Below are positions 17,476 to 27,631 of a stretch of 64,000 nucleotides of DNA, one piece after another. Positions within the stretch are counted from its first letter, which is position 1, and each line of letters starts with the position of its first letter. Below the pieces are notes generated by a model that worked only from the letters and a program-made list of their open reading frames with translations, ran no database searches and was not told where the DNA came from. Both the position numbers and the translations under genes were made by a program. This DNA comes from Pedobacter cryoconitis (lineage in GTDB: Bacteria > Bacteroidota > Bacteroidia > Sphingobacteriales > Sphingobacteriaceae): NCBI RefSeq assembly GCF_014200605.1, contig NZ_JACHCE010000003.1, forward strand, positions 124,001 to 188,000. The letters are read 5' to 3'.

Positions 17476-18327
17476 ATGATCCCTATGGCAGCCATTAAAT
17501 ATACTTTAGCATTTATCCTGTTTTTAACCTGTTCATTTATCGCCAGGGCGCAGCATCCTCCAGTATTTGAAGGTATGACCACAGACAGTACCAGAATCAT
17601 GTTAGGCGACATGGAATTAGGCCTCATTAAGTATAGTTACCATACACCCGGCACCAACTTCCTTGCTATACATGATAATGAGGACACCGGCGTAAAAGCG
17701 GCGTTTGACTATATCGCAATAAATGGGGGGAGCATATTAGATTGTCAATATGGAGGTGCAAGAAATTTCAAGTTCATACAAGACGGGATCACTTATCAAA
17801 CAGACCCGAACAGTATTTATACAGATGAAGGAATTCCAATAGGACTGGAAAAATATGGAAAGTCCAGCGAAGCTGTAGTTGCCGAACTCAAAAGCACTGG
17901 TAAAACTATTCTTAAAACCTACAATCCTAAAAACCCAGCTTACATATTTACTTTGCATAACAACGCAGACGGCGGATTTGGCATTCAGAGTTATCTGCCA
18001 GACAACGAATTGGGCAGTACCGCAGATTCAGTACATGTAAACTATGAAATGGATGAAGATGATATGATACTGGTTACCGAGTTAAAGCTCTTCAACCTGC
18101 TGAAAAAAGCCGATGTAAATGTTGTCCTGCAATCAGAAGAAGCAGTAGATGACGGTTCACTATCCATTTATGCCATGCAGAATCACATTCCTTACATCAA
18201 TGTAGAAGTACAGCATGGTCATCTGGAAGAAAACCTCAGACTAATTCAGCTGGGTGTAAAAGCAATGGCCGAAGCTTATCCAAAACTGGGCATAAAAAAA
18301 CCCGCAGCAGAAACCGCGGGTTTTTAA
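17476..18327 (+). CDS. Secreted protein of unknown function
   Basis: I do not recognise this family securely. The start is placed at the ATG at 17476 (283 aa), because a longer reading from a TTG at 17437 would begin inside the preceding terminator. Residues 1-26 are a signal peptide ending FIARAQ. The mature protein has H-D-N-E-D-T, then TLHNNADGGFG, and near the end YINVEVQHGHLEENLRL. The spacing of H/E, H and E recalls zinc peptidases of the M14 or AstE type, but this is only a suggestion. The last codons run into the terminator shared with the convergent lpdA gene. Confidence 0.75.
   Translation: MIPMAAIKYTLAFILFLTCSFIARAQHPPVFEGMTTDSTRIMLGDMELGLIKYSYHTPGTNFLAIHDNEDTGVKAAFDYIAINGGSILDCQYGGARNFKFIQDGITYQTDPNSIYTDEGIPIGLEKYGKSSEAVVAELKSTGKTILKTYNPKNPAYIFTLHNNADGGFGIQSYLPDNELGSTADSVHVNYEMDEDDMILVTELKLFNLLKKADVNVVLQSEEAVDDGSLSIYAMQNHIPYINVEVQHGHLEENLRLIQLGVKAMAEAYPKLGIKKPAAETAGF
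18296..18325. terminator. Bidirectional terminator overlapping the 3' end of a coding region
   Basis: The 10-bp stem AAAAACCCGC/GCGGGTTTTT with a 10-nt loop overlaps the last ten codons of the upstream gene and serves lpdA from the other side. Confidence 0.8.
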
Positions 18328-18345
18328 TCATTTACAGAACTGATC

Positions 18346-19752
18346 CTAGATATGAATCGCTCTGTTTGCAGTTGCAGCCATAGCCGCTTCTTTAATAGCT
18401 TCCGTATAAGTAGGGTGAGCATGACAAATTCTTGCGATATCTTCTGCAGAAGCACGGAATTCCATGGCTACAACAGCTTCAGCAATCATATCAGCAGCAC
18501 GCGGGCCAATCATATGAACACCTAATATCTCATCAGTAGCCTCATCAGCTAATACCTTTACAAAACCATCTGTATCCATACTTGCTTTAGCACGTCCGCT
18601 GGCTTTGAATGGGAAAGATCCTGCTTTATATTTAACACCTTTTTCTTTCAGCTGCTCTTCAGTATAACCTACCGATGCAACCTCTGGCCATGTGTAAACA
18701 ACACCTGGGATCAGGTTATAATTAATATGCGGTTTCTGACCAGCAATAGTCTCTGCGACAAAAACACCTTCATCTTCTGCTTTATGGGCAAGCATTGCGC
18801 CTGTAATTACATCACCAATTGCATATACACCTGGTACAGCAGTTTCTAAATGCGCGTTTACAGGAATTTTATTACCACGTTCTTCAGTTTTGATACCAAT
18901 GTTCTCTAAACCTAAACCAGCAGTATAAGCTGTTCGGCCAACAGCTACGATACAGTAATCAGCTTCTAAACTCACTTCTTCGCCTTTAGCGTTCAATGCC
19001 GAAACAGTTACAGTTTTACCTTTTGCAGTTGCACCAGTTACTTTATGGCCCATAAAGAACTCCATACCCAGTGATTTTTTCAATACACGTTGCAATTCTT
19101 TACCTAAACCAGCATCCATTGTAGCAATGATTGATGGTAAGTATTCAACTACAGAAACTTTAGTTCCTAAACGTGCGTAAACAGACCCTAATTCCAGTCC
19201 GATTACACCACCACCGATAACGATCATCGTTTTCGGAACTTCTTTGATATTTAAAGCTTCTGTTGAAGTAATGATTCTTTTTTTATCAATTGGTAAAAAT
19301 GGTAAAGCAGTAGGTTTAGAACCGGATGCAATAACTACATTTTTAGCAGTGATATTTTCAGTTGTTCCGTCAGTTTTAGTAATCTTGATTGTATTTTTAT
19401 CTACAAAAGATCCCACTCCTTCAAAACTGTCAATTTTATTCTTTTTAAACAAGTAAGTGATACCCGCTGTATTTTGTGCAACCACATCATCTTTACGCGC
19501 GATCATTTGTGACATATTCACGCTCAGATTCTTCAGTTCAATCCCGTGGGTAGTGAAAGTATGTGCAGCATTATGATAATGCTCTGAAGAGTCTAACAAT
19601 GCTTTAGATGGAATACAACCTACATTTAAGCAAGTTCCACCAAAAGTTTTATATTTTTCTATAACTGCTGTTTTTAACCCCAATTGTGCACATCTTATTG
19701 CGCTAACATAACCACCAGGACCAGAACCAATAATAACGACGTCGTATTGCAT
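18346..19752 (-). CDS. lpdA: Dihydrolipoyl dehydrogenase (E3)
   Basis: E3 reoxidises dihydrolipoamide in the pyruvate and 2-oxoglutarate dehydrogenase complexes and the glycine cleavage system, passing electrons through FAD to NAD. The start is set at 19752 (468 aa, MQYDVVIIGSGPGGY), since the 13 residues of an upstream start add nothing to the FAD fold. It shows the redox disulfide GGTCLNVGCIPSK (Cys41, Cys46), the NAD-binding GGGVIGLELG and the C-terminal active-site HAHPTYTEA. It is not linked to sucAB, which lie about 9 kb away, so it probably serves several complexes. Confidence 0.96.
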   Translation of the reverse strand: MQYDVVIIGSGPGGYVSAIRCAQLGLKTAVIEKYKTFGGTCLNVGCIPSKALLDSSEHYHNAAHTFTTHGIELKNLSVNMSQMIARKDDVVAQNTAGITYLFKKNKIDSFEGVGSFVDKNTIKITKTDGTTENITAKNVVIASGSKPTALPFLPIDKKRIITSTEALNIKEVPKTMIVIGGGVIGLELGSVYARLGTKVSVVEYLPSIIATMDAGLGKELQRVLKKSLGMEFFMGHKVTGATAKGKTVTVSALNAKGEEVSLEADYCIVAVGRTAYTAGLGLENIGIKTEERGNKIPVNAHLETAVPGVYAIGDVITGAMLAHKAEDEGVFVAETIAGQKPHINYNLIPGVVYTWPEVASVGYTEEQLKEKGVKYKAGSFPFKASGRAKASMDTDGFVKVLADEATDEILGVHMIGPRAADMIAEAVVAMEFRASAEDIARICHAHPTYTEAIKEAAMAATANRAIHI

Positions 19753-19831
19753 AATGATAAAATTTTGTTGTACAAAGTTAATAATCCCCAATAGAAATAA
19801 GGCATCACAAGGGGTGTTTCTTGTTAATCTT

Positions 19832-21499
19832 TCAATTAATCAACACTACTTCGGTAGTGGACAATACGCCCTTCCGTGTAGCATGATTCAAAAACTTCCC
19901 GTTTACCTTCGTAATCCGGTAACCTTCAAAGGTTTTTAAGCGCTGTACCTTCACCCCTTGTTTAATATACTGATCAATAAGCTCAGTATCTGCATAAAGC
20001 AAATAAGGTTTTGCAGGTAACAGAGACTTATCGCCATCTGTTAAAAAGTAAAGCGGGGCGTTAAGATAAAAATCCATACCAAAGGCATAGCCAATACGGC
20101 TCCTTACTACCGGCAAATCCTTTTCATTATGTGCATTAATCCAGAATGCAGCCTCACTGTCTGCCTGGTATTTAACTAACCGTGGATAATAAGCCAGGTT
20201 AAAATACAGATTGACAAAAAATGCGACAGCACAAACCTGGAAGAACACTTTATAGCGGCCATTAACAGGTGTAAAAGAGACCATTACAAATAAAACAACG
20301 GCTCCCAATAACAAGACAGATGAAAACACAGTCAGGTTATCCGGCCGGAAAAAGTAATGCAGAACAATAATCAGGAACATCATAATCCCTCCTACAATAA
20401 GCTGCATTAACCTGATTGCTTTCACAGAACTCTCCAGTTTAAGGTTACACAGATATTGTGCACAAAGAATACTAAAAAAAGGAAATACGATAGTAATGTA
20501 AAAAGGAAGCTGAAACTTTGATAAAGAAAAGATCAGTAAAGTAAGTAAAGAACCCGAAATACAGTACCATTCAGCCTGCACAGGCTTTTTGAAATTCTGG
20601 CGAAAAAACTGGAACACTGCAGTATAAAAAAGAAGGCTCCAGGGTAAAAATGCCCATAAAATGGTATGTAAAAAGAAAGTAGGGTCACCACTTGACTTTT
20701 TAATCGGCCCGTTGTTAAAAAACCTTCCAAACTGACTGTCCCAAAAGAAAAACCTGATTCCTGATACCCCCTGACGTCCAAAAATGATTTTCTCAGGATG
20801 AATATCAAACTGGTTGTACAACGTATAAAGTTCAGGGAGCATAAAGATCAGGATAAGCACCAATGCAAGCAGCCATCTGAAATTAAACACCATTATCCAA
20901 TCTTTTCTGATCAGTAAATGCCCGCCAATTGCACCCCCAATAGGAATTAATGCAAATACGCCCTTAGTCATAACCGCACAGGCAGCAAATACAGAGGCTA
21001 TCAATAAATGTAAAAACCATTGTTTACCCAAACATTTATAAAAATGATAAACACTTGCGATAATCAACCCCGTCAAAAAAGGCTCTGCACGAACATCCAT
21101 AGTACAGATCAGAATATGCTGTGCCGTTAACAAGAATAAAGCCGCCCATAAGGCAATCTGTTTAGTATAAAGTTCCTTCGCAAACTTATAAGTATAAAAA
21201 GCAGCTAAAAGCACAAATAATATACCCGGCAATTTATAAGCCCAGGTATTGATTCCAAATATTTTAAAGAAAACAGCAGTAATCCAAAAAGGGAAATGCG
21301 GTTTATCCAGCCAGTCTTTTCCTTCCACCAATAAATCGCTGAAATTATTGTGCTGTGCCATCCCTTTGGCTATAGTAGCATATAAAGCACCATCCGGGCC
21401 AATTACCGTAACAAATAATCCAGTAAAATTTAACAGTACAGCGAACCCGATAAAAAGGTAAAGCCATTTTGTAGTCTGATCTGCAAGTACTTTCTGCAT
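19832..21499 (-). CDS. ArnT/PMT-like glycosyltransferase (GT39/GT83 superfamily), membrane protein
   Basis: The 555-residue protein has about twelve transmembrane segments. Its first periplasmic loop carries the acidic motif GPDGALYATIAKGM and WLDKPHFPFW, typical of lipid-linked sugar transferases of the ArnT/mannosyltransferase superfamily. It would move a sugar from a polyprenyl carrier to lipid A, protein or a glycan outside the membrane. A GtrA gene lies immediately upstream, 8 nt away, and such pairs are common in sugar-modification loci. The sugar and acceptor cannot be predicted. Confidence 0.85.
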   Translation of the reverse strand: MQKVLADQTTKWLYLFIGFAVLLNFTGLFVTVIGPDGALYATIAKGMAQHNNFSDLLVEGKDWLDKPHFPFWITAVFFKIFGINTWAYKLPGILFVLLAAFYTYKFAKELYTKQIALWAALFLLTAQHILICTMDVRAEPFLTGLIIASVYHFYKCLGKQWFLHLLIASVFAACAVMTKGVFALIPIGGAIGGHLLIRKDWIMVFNFRWLLALVLILIFMLPELYTLYNQFDIHPEKIIFGRQGVSGIRFFFWDSQFGRFFNNGPIKKSSGDPTFFLHTILWAFLPWSLLFYTAVFQFFRQNFKKPVQAEWYCISGSLLTLLIFSLSKFQLPFYITIVFPFFSILCAQYLCNLKLESSVKAIRLMQLIVGGIMMFLIIVLHYFFRPDNLTVFSSVLLLGAVVLFVMVSFTPVNGRYKVFFQVCAVAFFVNLYFNLAYYPRLVKYQADSEAAFWINAHNEKDLPVVRSRIGYAFGMDFYLNAPLYFLTDGDKSLLPAKPYLLYADTELIDQYIKQGVKVQRLKTFEGYRITKVNGKFLNHATRKGVLSTTEVVLIN

Positions 21500-21507
21500 A
21501 GTTATTT

Positions 21508-21954
21508 TTAGATTGATTTTTCTTTGTCAGGAGCTTTAAAGACAAAGAAATAGTTGGCACTGAAATTCCAGAAAAAAACAATAAATATAGCAGCTGCTTT
21601 ACTGATATAAAAGTTAACAGAGAACATATTGTTTAATAGAAAAATGATAGCTGAATTTAAAAGCAGCCCAATTAATGAAACTGTAAAAAATGCTGTAAAC
21701 TGCAATCCGGATTTCGATTTGTTATCCTTAAATGTCCAGTTACGATTAATGATATAATTACAAATTACAGCTACCGAAAATCCTATTCCATTGGCAAGGA
21801 ATTTATTAAAATTAAGTTCGTCCTTAAAAAACCAGGTCAGCGAAAAATCTATAATCAGTCCGCATGCCCCTGTAATTCCAAATTTAATAAACGCCAGAAG
21901 TTTTGGCGTTAATAAAGAGGAAACAGAAAATATACTAAATCTATTTTGCGGCAT
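21508..21954 (-). CDS. GtrA-family membrane protein
   Basis: The 148-residue protein has four hydrophobic helices and the GtrA signature LLAFIKFGITGACGLIIDFSLTWFF plus NYIINRNWTF (cited in pieces). GtrA-like proteins are thought to flip or accommodate polyprenyl-phosphate sugars for a partner glycosyltransferase. It forms a two-gene operon with the ArnT-like gene that follows after 8 nt. This fits a pathway that adds a sugar to a cell-surface molecule. Confidence 0.88.
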   Translation of the reverse strand: MPQNRFSIFSVSSLLTPKLLAFIKFGITGACGLIIDFSLTWFFKDELNFNKFLANGIGFSVAVICNYIINRNWTFKDNKSKSGLQFTAFFTVSLIGLLLNSAIIFLLNNMFSVNFYISKAAAIFIVFFWNFSANYFFVFKAPDKEKSI

Positions 21955-22092
21955 GATTGATTATTAGATGAGCCAAAGGTACAATCATTTTAGAATTGAG
22001 GGTCAAAATCCGTAACATTTTAGATTATATCCCCTGTTGTCATATAAAAAATACGCCATATCCCTTATATTTATCCCATCTAAACTTTTCAT

Positions 22093-23973
22093 ATGAACCC
22101 TTCTTCTAAAATGTTCTGGGTAGCACTCTGCTTCCTCTTAACAACCTATTCTTCAATCGCTCAGGTAACGGATTCGGCCTATATCCGTGAAAACTATATT
22201 AAAATTGAAAAACAGATTCCTATGCGGGATGGGGTTAAACTTTTCACTGCCATTTACATCCCAAAAAATAAAGATCAGAAGTATCCTTTTCTGATTAACC
22301 GCACTCCATATACCAGCTCTCCATATGGAGAAAACAACTTCAAAACATCTTTGGGACCTGATGGACTATTCCTCAGAGAAGGCTTTATTTTTGTTTACCA
22401 GGACGTTCGCGGCAGGTGGATGAGTGAAGGAGAATTTGTGGATGTACGTCCTCATATTGCCAATAAAAAAAGTAAAGAAGATATAGACGAAAGCTCGGAT
22501 ACTTACGATACTATTGACTGGCTGATTAAAAACATTCCCAATAACAATGGCAAAGCCGGTATCTATGGCATTTCTTACCCGGGATTTTATTCAACAGCAT
22601 CTTTACCTGGTGCCCACCCCGGTCTGAAAGCAGTATCTCCTCAGGCTCCCGTAACAGATTGGTTCAGGGGAGATGACTTTCACCATAACGGTGCATTTAT
22701 GCTCGCAGATGCTTTTAACTTTTATTCTGTATTTGGTGTTCCAAGACCACATCCAATTACTCCTGATAAGGGCCCTAAAGCTTTTAAGTTCCCGATAAAG
22801 GATAATTATCGCTTTTTCTTAAGTGTTGGGGCATTAAAAAATGTTCAGCTTAAATATTTTGGGGATACCATTAAATTCTGGAATGACATGATGAACCATG
22901 GCACCTATGATTCATTTTGGAAGGCCATGGATATCCGTCAGCACTTAACCAATGTCAAACCGGCAGTTCTGGTTGTTGGTGGATTCTTTGATGCTGAAGA
23001 TGCCTATGGTGCTTTGCATACCTACAAAGCAATTGAACAGCAAAACCCAAAAGCTAAAAACAACTTAGTTATGGGCCCGTGGTTTCACGGAGGCTGGGTA
23101 AGAAGCACAGGAAGCAGTTTTGGTGACATACAATTTGGACAGCCAACAAGCATCTGGTTTCAGCAAAATGTAGAATTCCCCTTCTTTATGCAGTACCTCA
23201 AAGATAAAAAAGATGCTGATTTAGCAGAAGCTACAATCTTCCTGACCGGCAGTAACGAGTGGAAAAAATTCAGCAGCTGGCCTCCTCAAAATACAGAAGA
23301 GCAAACCCTGTATTTTCAGGCAGATGGAAAACTGAGTTTTAAAGCACCAGAAACAGACACCAGTTTTGACGAATACGTGAGTGATCCGAATAATCCTGTT
23401 CCTTATCAGCAGGGCATACAAGAAAAAAGAACCCGCGAATATATGATCGACGATCAGCGTTTTGCTGCACGCAGACCAGATGTAAAAGTTTATCAAACCG
23501 ACATTCTTACAGAAGACATCACTTTAACGGGCCCATTAATGGCTAAACTCTCTGTATCCACCACTGGTACTGATGCGGATTATATCGTTAAATTAATTGA
23601 TGCTTATCCAGAAGATGAACCTCAGCCAGCCATTAACCCAAAAGACATTATCATGGGTGGTTATGAAATGCTGGTTCGTGGTGAAGTGATGCGTGGTAAA
23701 TTCCGTAACAGCTTTGAGAAGCCAGAAGCTTTTGTTCCAGGTCAGGTGACAAAAGTAAACTATAGTCTTCCGGACGTAGGCCATACTTTTAAAAAGGGCC
23801 ACAGAATAATGATCCAGGTTCAAAACTCATGGTTCCCGCTGGTAGACAGAAACCCTCAGAAATTCCTGGATATTTATCATGCAGAAGATAAAGATTTCCA
23901 GAAAGCGACACACCGTATTTACCATGATAAGGCGAATACCTCTTCCTTAACAGTGACCGTATTAAAACCATAG
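22093..23973 (+). CDS. CocE/NonD-family serine hydrolase (X-Pro dipeptidyl-peptidase-like)
   Basis: The 626-residue secreted enzyme has a signal peptide ending SIAQ, an alpha/beta-hydrolase domain and a C-terminal jelly-roll domain. The nucleophile is Ser161 in GIYGISYPGFYS, with Asp300 in GGFFDAED and His332 in GPWFHGGW as likely triad partners. The family cleaves esters or amides such as X-Pro peptides or acylated antibiotics, and the substrate cannot be named. A secreted M1 peptidase follows after 52 nt, suggesting joint peptide breakdown outside or in the periplasm. Confidence 0.92.
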   Translation: MNPSSKMFWVALCFLLTTYSSIAQVTDSAYIRENYIKIEKQIPMRDGVKLFTAIYIPKNKDQKYPFLINRTPYTSSPYGENNFKTSLGPDGLFLREGFIFVYQDVRGRWMSEGEFVDVRPHIANKKSKEDIDESSDTYDTIDWLIKNIPNNNGKAGIYGISYPGFYSTASLPGAHPGLKAVSPQAPVTDWFRGDDFHHNGAFMLADAFNFYSVFGVPRPHPITPDKGPKAFKFPIKDNYRFFLSVGALKNVQLKYFGDTIKFWNDMMNHGTYDSFWKAMDIRQHLTNVKPAVLVVGGFFDAEDAYGALHTYKAIEQQNPKAKNNLVMGPWFHGGWVRSTGSSFGDIQFGQPTSIWFQQNVEFPFFMQYLKDKKDADLAEATIFLTGSNEWKKFSSWPPQNTEEQTLYFQADGKLSFKAPETDTSFDEYVSDPNNPVPYQQGIQEKRTREYMIDDQRFAARRPDVKVYQTDILTEDITLTGPLMAKLSVSTTGTDADYIVKLIDAYPEDEPQPAINPKDIIMGGYEMLVRGEVMRGKFRNSFEKPEAFVPGQVTKVNYSLPDVGHTFKKGHRIMIQVQNSWFPLVDRNPQKFLDIYHAEDKDFQKATHRIYHDKANTSSLTVTVLKP

Positions 23974-24025
23974 TTACAGGATGAACCTGACAAAGGCCCA
24001 TCTGAAAAAAATAACATATAAATAG

Positions 24026-25681
24026 ATGAAAAGATTATTTCTAAGTACACTTATTGTACTAAGCGCCCTAATCAAGACAGATGCACAACTCTTAAAAGGG
24101 AAGCATAACTTTACCCGCGCAGATACTTTAAGAGGGATGTTAACCCCATTGCGTACCTGTTATGATATTAATTACTACCATCTGGACGTCAAAGTTGATA
24201 TTGATAACAAATCAATCAGCGGAAGTAATGAATTCAATTTTACAGCTACAACAGACTTCAGGCAACTACAGTTTGATTTGTTTAGTAACCTTAAAATTGA
24301 AAAAGTAATCTATAAAAACCAGGAGTTACCTTTCAAAAGAGAATTCAATGCCGTATTTATCACCTTTCCCTCCACTGTTAAAAAGGGGGTAAAAGACAAA
24401 TTTGAGGTCTTTTACTCAGGCAGTCCGGTAATCGCTAAAAACCCGCCATGGGATGGCGGTTTCATTTTCAGTAAAGATCAGGCCGGAGATCCATGGGTAT
24501 CAGTAGCCTGTCAGGGCTTTGGTGCAAGTTCATGGTGGCCAACCAAAGAACACCAGAGTGATGAAGTAGACAGTGTGCTCATCAGTATTAGTGTTCCTAA
24601 AGATTTGCAGGAAGTATCCAATGGTCGTTTGCGTAATGTAGTAGATAAGCCGGACGGCTATAAACAATACAACTGGTTTGTCAGTAATCCGATCAATAAC
24701 TACAACATTACCTTTTATATTGGAAAATATGCCCATTGGACAGATGTCTATAAAGGAGAAGACGGAGATCTTACTTTAGATTACTGGTCATTAAAAGCTG
24801 ACAGTGCAATAGCAAGACCACATTGGGATGCCGATGTAAAACCAATGCTCAAAGCTTTCGAACATTGGTTTGGTCCTTATCCTTTCTATAAAGATGGTTA
24901 TAAACTGGTTCAGGCACCACATCTGGGCATGGAACATCAAAGTGCCGTTGCCTATGGTAATCATTTTAAAATGGGATATCTTGGCAATGACCTGTCAGGT
25001 TCTGGCTGGGGATTGAAATTCGATTTCATTACCGTGCATGAAAGCGGCCATGAGTGGTTTGGCAATAATATAACTGCCAAAGACATTGCAGACATGTGGA
25101 CTCATGAAAGTTTCACTAATTATTCGGAAGCATTAATGGTTGAATCTCAGTATGGAAAAAAAGCATCTACAGCCTACGTGGAAGGCATCAGAAAAAAAAT
25201 TCAGAATGATATTCCTATCATAGGCACATACAACGTTAACAGCGAAGGTTCTGGTGATATGTATTATAAAGGTGCAAACATGGTCCATACCATTCGGCAG
25301 CTGATTCAGGATGATGAAAAATTCCGTCAGATCTTAAGAGGTCTGAACAAAACATTTTACCACCAGACAGTAACCACTGCACAGATTGAAGACTATATCA
25401 TTAAAGAAAGCGGTTTAAAATTAGCTAAAGTATTTGATCAGTATTTAAGAACGACAAAAGTACCTGTATTGAGCTATTATATTAAAGGCGGTCAATTAAA
25501 CTACCGCTGGACAGATGTTGTTGAAGGATTTAACATGCCGGTTAAAGTAACCCTGGGTAAAGATAACTTTAATTTTATCTACCCCACAACTACATGGAAA
25601 ACCATAGCTATCAAAGATATAAGTGAAACAGATTTTAAAGCAGACCCAAATTTTTATATCTTACTAAAGAAGAGTAAATAA
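24026..25681 (+). CDS. M1-family metallopeptidase (aminopeptidase N-like), secreted
   Basis: The 551-residue protein carries a signal peptide ending TDAQ and the M1 fold. The zinc site HESGHEWF supplies His338, Glu339 and His342, with Glu361 in THESFTNYSE as the third ligand. The exopeptidase motif is GMEHQSAVAYG in place of GAMEN. It likely trims N-terminal residues from peptides in the periplasm or outside. The protein is shorter than E. coli PepN and lacks its large C-terminal superhelix, as is normal for this Bacteroidota subgroup. Confidence 0.93.
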   Translation: MKRLFLSTLIVLSALIKTDAQLLKGKHNFTRADTLRGMLTPLRTCYDINYYHLDVKVDIDNKSISGSNEFNFTATTDFRQLQFDLFSNLKIEKVIYKNQELPFKREFNAVFITFPSTVKKGVKDKFEVFYSGSPVIAKNPPWDGGFIFSKDQAGDPWVSVACQGFGASSWWPTKEHQSDEVDSVLISISVPKDLQEVSNGRLRNVVDKPDGYKQYNWFVSNPINNYNITFYIGKYAHWTDVYKGEDGDLTLDYWSLKADSAIARPHWDADVKPMLKAFEHWFGPYPFYKDGYKLVQAPHLGMEHQSAVAYGNHFKMGYLGNDLSGSGWGLKFDFITVHESGHEWFGNNITAKDIADMWTHESFTNYSEALMVESQYGKKASTAYVEGIRKKIQNDIPIIGTYNVNSEGSGDMYYKGANMVHTIRQLIQDDEKFRQILRGLNKTFYHQTVTTAQIEDYIIKESGLKLAKVFDQYLRTTKVPVLSYYIKGGQLNYRWTDVVEGFNMPVKVTLGKDNFNFIYPTTTWKTIAIKDISETDFKADPNFYILLKKSK

Positions 25682-25742
25682 TATTACAATTCTTATGCAA
25701 CGAAACAATCTTTTGAGTGTCCTATAAAAAAACCTAACAGCA

Positions 25743-26468
25743 ATGAAAAAACTAAGTAGCTTACTCCTATTAGCCTTCCTGGCGTTTAATTATAACGCTA
25801 ATGCGACCGGCCCTATAAAAACCACCAGATCTTTCAATGAAGAAGAAAGACCAATCGGAAGCTTTAAAGGCGTTGCTACCGGTGGTTCGCTCACTATAAA
25901 AATCACAATGGGCAATAAAGAATCCCTGCGTCTGGAGGGTGATCAGGAAGCAATTGCTAATTTAGTTACTGAAGTAAATTCCGGTATATTGACCATCAAA
26001 CCAAAAACCAAATGGAATGACTGGTCAAGAAGATATAACCGGGCGCAGGTAACTGTTTATATTACTGCCAAAAAGCTCAGCTCCTTAACAATGAGCGGAT
26101 CCGGTAATATGGAAGTTGAGAATGCAATTAACTCACCAGAACTCGTGGCTACCTTGAGTGGTTCAGGAGGGATTACAGCCATTGCCAATCTAAAAACATT
26201 TACCGGCACCATCAGCGGTTCAGGATCAATCAAACTTAGCGGCAAGGCTGACAACTCAAACCTTACCCTAAGTGGCTCAGGCGGTTTTAAAGGAAAAGAT
26301 TTCGCAGTAAATGACCTGTCTGCACAAATCAGTGGTTCTGCCAATATTTATATCACTGCAAACAAGACTATCGAGGCAGTGATCAGTGGTTCAGGTGGTA
26401 TCCGTTATGCAGGCAACGCAACCGTTAAAAAAACAATCATAGGGTCTGGAAGTGTCAGAAAAGAATAG
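25743..26468 (+). CDS. Head-GIN domain protein (DUF2807)
   Basis: The 241-residue protein has a signal peptide ending NANA and a repetitive beta-helix with many GSG turns (LTMSGSGNM, ATLSGSGGI, GTISGSGSI, LTLSGSGGF, AVISGSGGI). This is the head-GIN domain, often annotated as a putative auto-transporter adhesin. It is exported and is probably periplasmic or surface-linked. Its role is not known. It lies 61 nt after the M1 peptidase and ends before a strong terminator. Confidence 0.9.
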   Translation: MKKLSSLLLLAFLAFNYNANATGPIKTTRSFNEEERPIGSFKGVATGGSLTIKITMGNKESLRLEGDQEAIANLVTEVNSGILTIKPKTKWNDWSRRYNRAQVTVYITAKKLSSLTMSGSGNMEVENAINSPELVATLSGSGGITAIANLKTFTGTISGSGSIKLSGKADNSNLTLSGSGGFKGKDFAVNDLSAQISGSANIYITANKTIEAVISGSGGIRYAGNATVKKTIIGSGSVRKE

Positions 26469-26539
26469 CATTGGAGCTGCAGCTGTGATTACAAAGCATC
26501 AGCAAATCAATATTATAAAAAAATTAATCCAAAATAAGA

Positions 26540-26566
26540 GGGCCGGTATTGACAAAATACCGGCCC
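26540..26566. terminator. Bidirectional terminator between convergent genes
   Basis: A perfect 11-bp GC-rich stem GGGCCGGTATT/AATACCGGCCC with a 5-nt loop lies between the head-GIN gene and the beta-propeller lipoprotein gene. Confidence 0.85.
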
Positions 26567-26611
26567 TTTCAATAGGAAACCTACATCAGAATCAAAATCT
26601 ATAAACAACCC

Positions 26612-27631
26612 TTATAAAGGCAGATTAAAGATATGGACTGATTGATCTTTAAACTTCTGATAAGATGGCTGATCAGATTTCGCTTTATCAGAAACCACTA
26701 CGATCTGTGTATCATTAATGAAGGAAACCCCTTCTACATTAGCATACAACACGTTATTCCCTGAACCCACTACCCCATTGCTATTTCCTGTAGGGAAAGC
26801 ATAAGTTTTACCTCCGGTAATTGTCCATTCGGTGCTACTAAGTGTTCCTATCCATAATCTGGAATCCTGCTGAGAAGTAATTGCGACCTTATTCCCATAA
26901 ACAGTAATATCAGAATAATCAGTAAAGCTGGCAGAAGCAGGCAAATTGATTTCCCCGACCTTTTGCCATTGGCTGGCCGTCTTTTTCAGGACTGCGATTT
27001 TTCCGGTCCCTTCAACAAGGCCCAGCATATAATCGATCCCATCACGTGACACCCATGCAATACCTTCAAATCCCTTATTGCTATTGGCTTCCGTAAAATA
27101 ATAATCCGCCCACAAGCTATTCAGATATCCCATATTGGCGTTATACTCCCGAATACGGGGCTGATACTGGCTACCATTCTTTACAGCCTCCTCGACCACA
27201 AAAAATCCAGGTGTACTTTTGGCTGCATAAGTAATACCTTCAAAGCCAGAATCTCCGGAACCAGCGCCCAGTAAACTATTCTCATTACTATTTTCAGGTA
27301 GACTCTGCTTAATCTTAGCGATCTCATAGCGATTATCAGAAGCCACATAAAAATAGCCATTCAGGTAATAAACTCCGCTTGCCTCAAATTTATCGTCCTT
27401 ATTATAGCCCTTAAGCAGCTTATAAACTTTCGCTTCAGCAACCGGGGCTCCCAATACAGTAACCCCGCCGGCATTTAATGCACTATTGCCTCCTGAAACT
27501 GCCTGAGAAGAATTAAGCTGACCTAAAGAAGAACCTTCAGGTGAAAGATTGTTACCGGCCTTATTACAGGCAGTAAAAAAAGACACCGCTAACAAGGCGG
27601 TGTACACAGGTAATTTAATGTTTTTCATCAT
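26612..27631 (-). CDS. Beta-propeller-like lipoprotein of unknown function
   Basis: The 339-residue protein has a lipoprotein signal with FFTAC (Cys22), a low-complexity Ser/Asn/Gly linker (about 28-60) and repeated strands such as EASGVYYLNGYFYVASDNRYEIAKI (in part) and SGFEGITYAAKS, FEGIAWVSRDG and YSDITVYGNKVAI. These resemble the repeated blades of SdiA-regulated or phytase-like propellers, where E-G-I-x-Y residues line the channel. I cannot name a substrate. Two adjacent methionines make the exact start uncertain by one codon. Confidence 0.7.
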   Translation of the reverse strand: MMKNIKLPVYTALLAVSFFTACNKAGNNLSPEGSSLGQLNSSQAVSGGNSALNAGGVTVLGAPVAEAKVYKLLKGYNKDDKFEASGVYYLNGYFYVASDNRYEIAKIKQSLPENSNENSLLGAGSGDSGFEGITYAAKSTPGFFVVEEAVKNGSQYQPRIREYNANMGYLNSLWADYYFTEANSNKGFEGIAWVSRDGIDYMLGLVEGTGKIAVLKKTASQWQKVGEINLPASASFTDYSDITVYGNKVAITSQQDSRLWIGTLSSTEWTITGGKTYAFPTGNSNGVVGSGNNVLYANVEGVSFINDTQIVVVSDKAKSDQPSYQKFKDQSVHIFNLPL

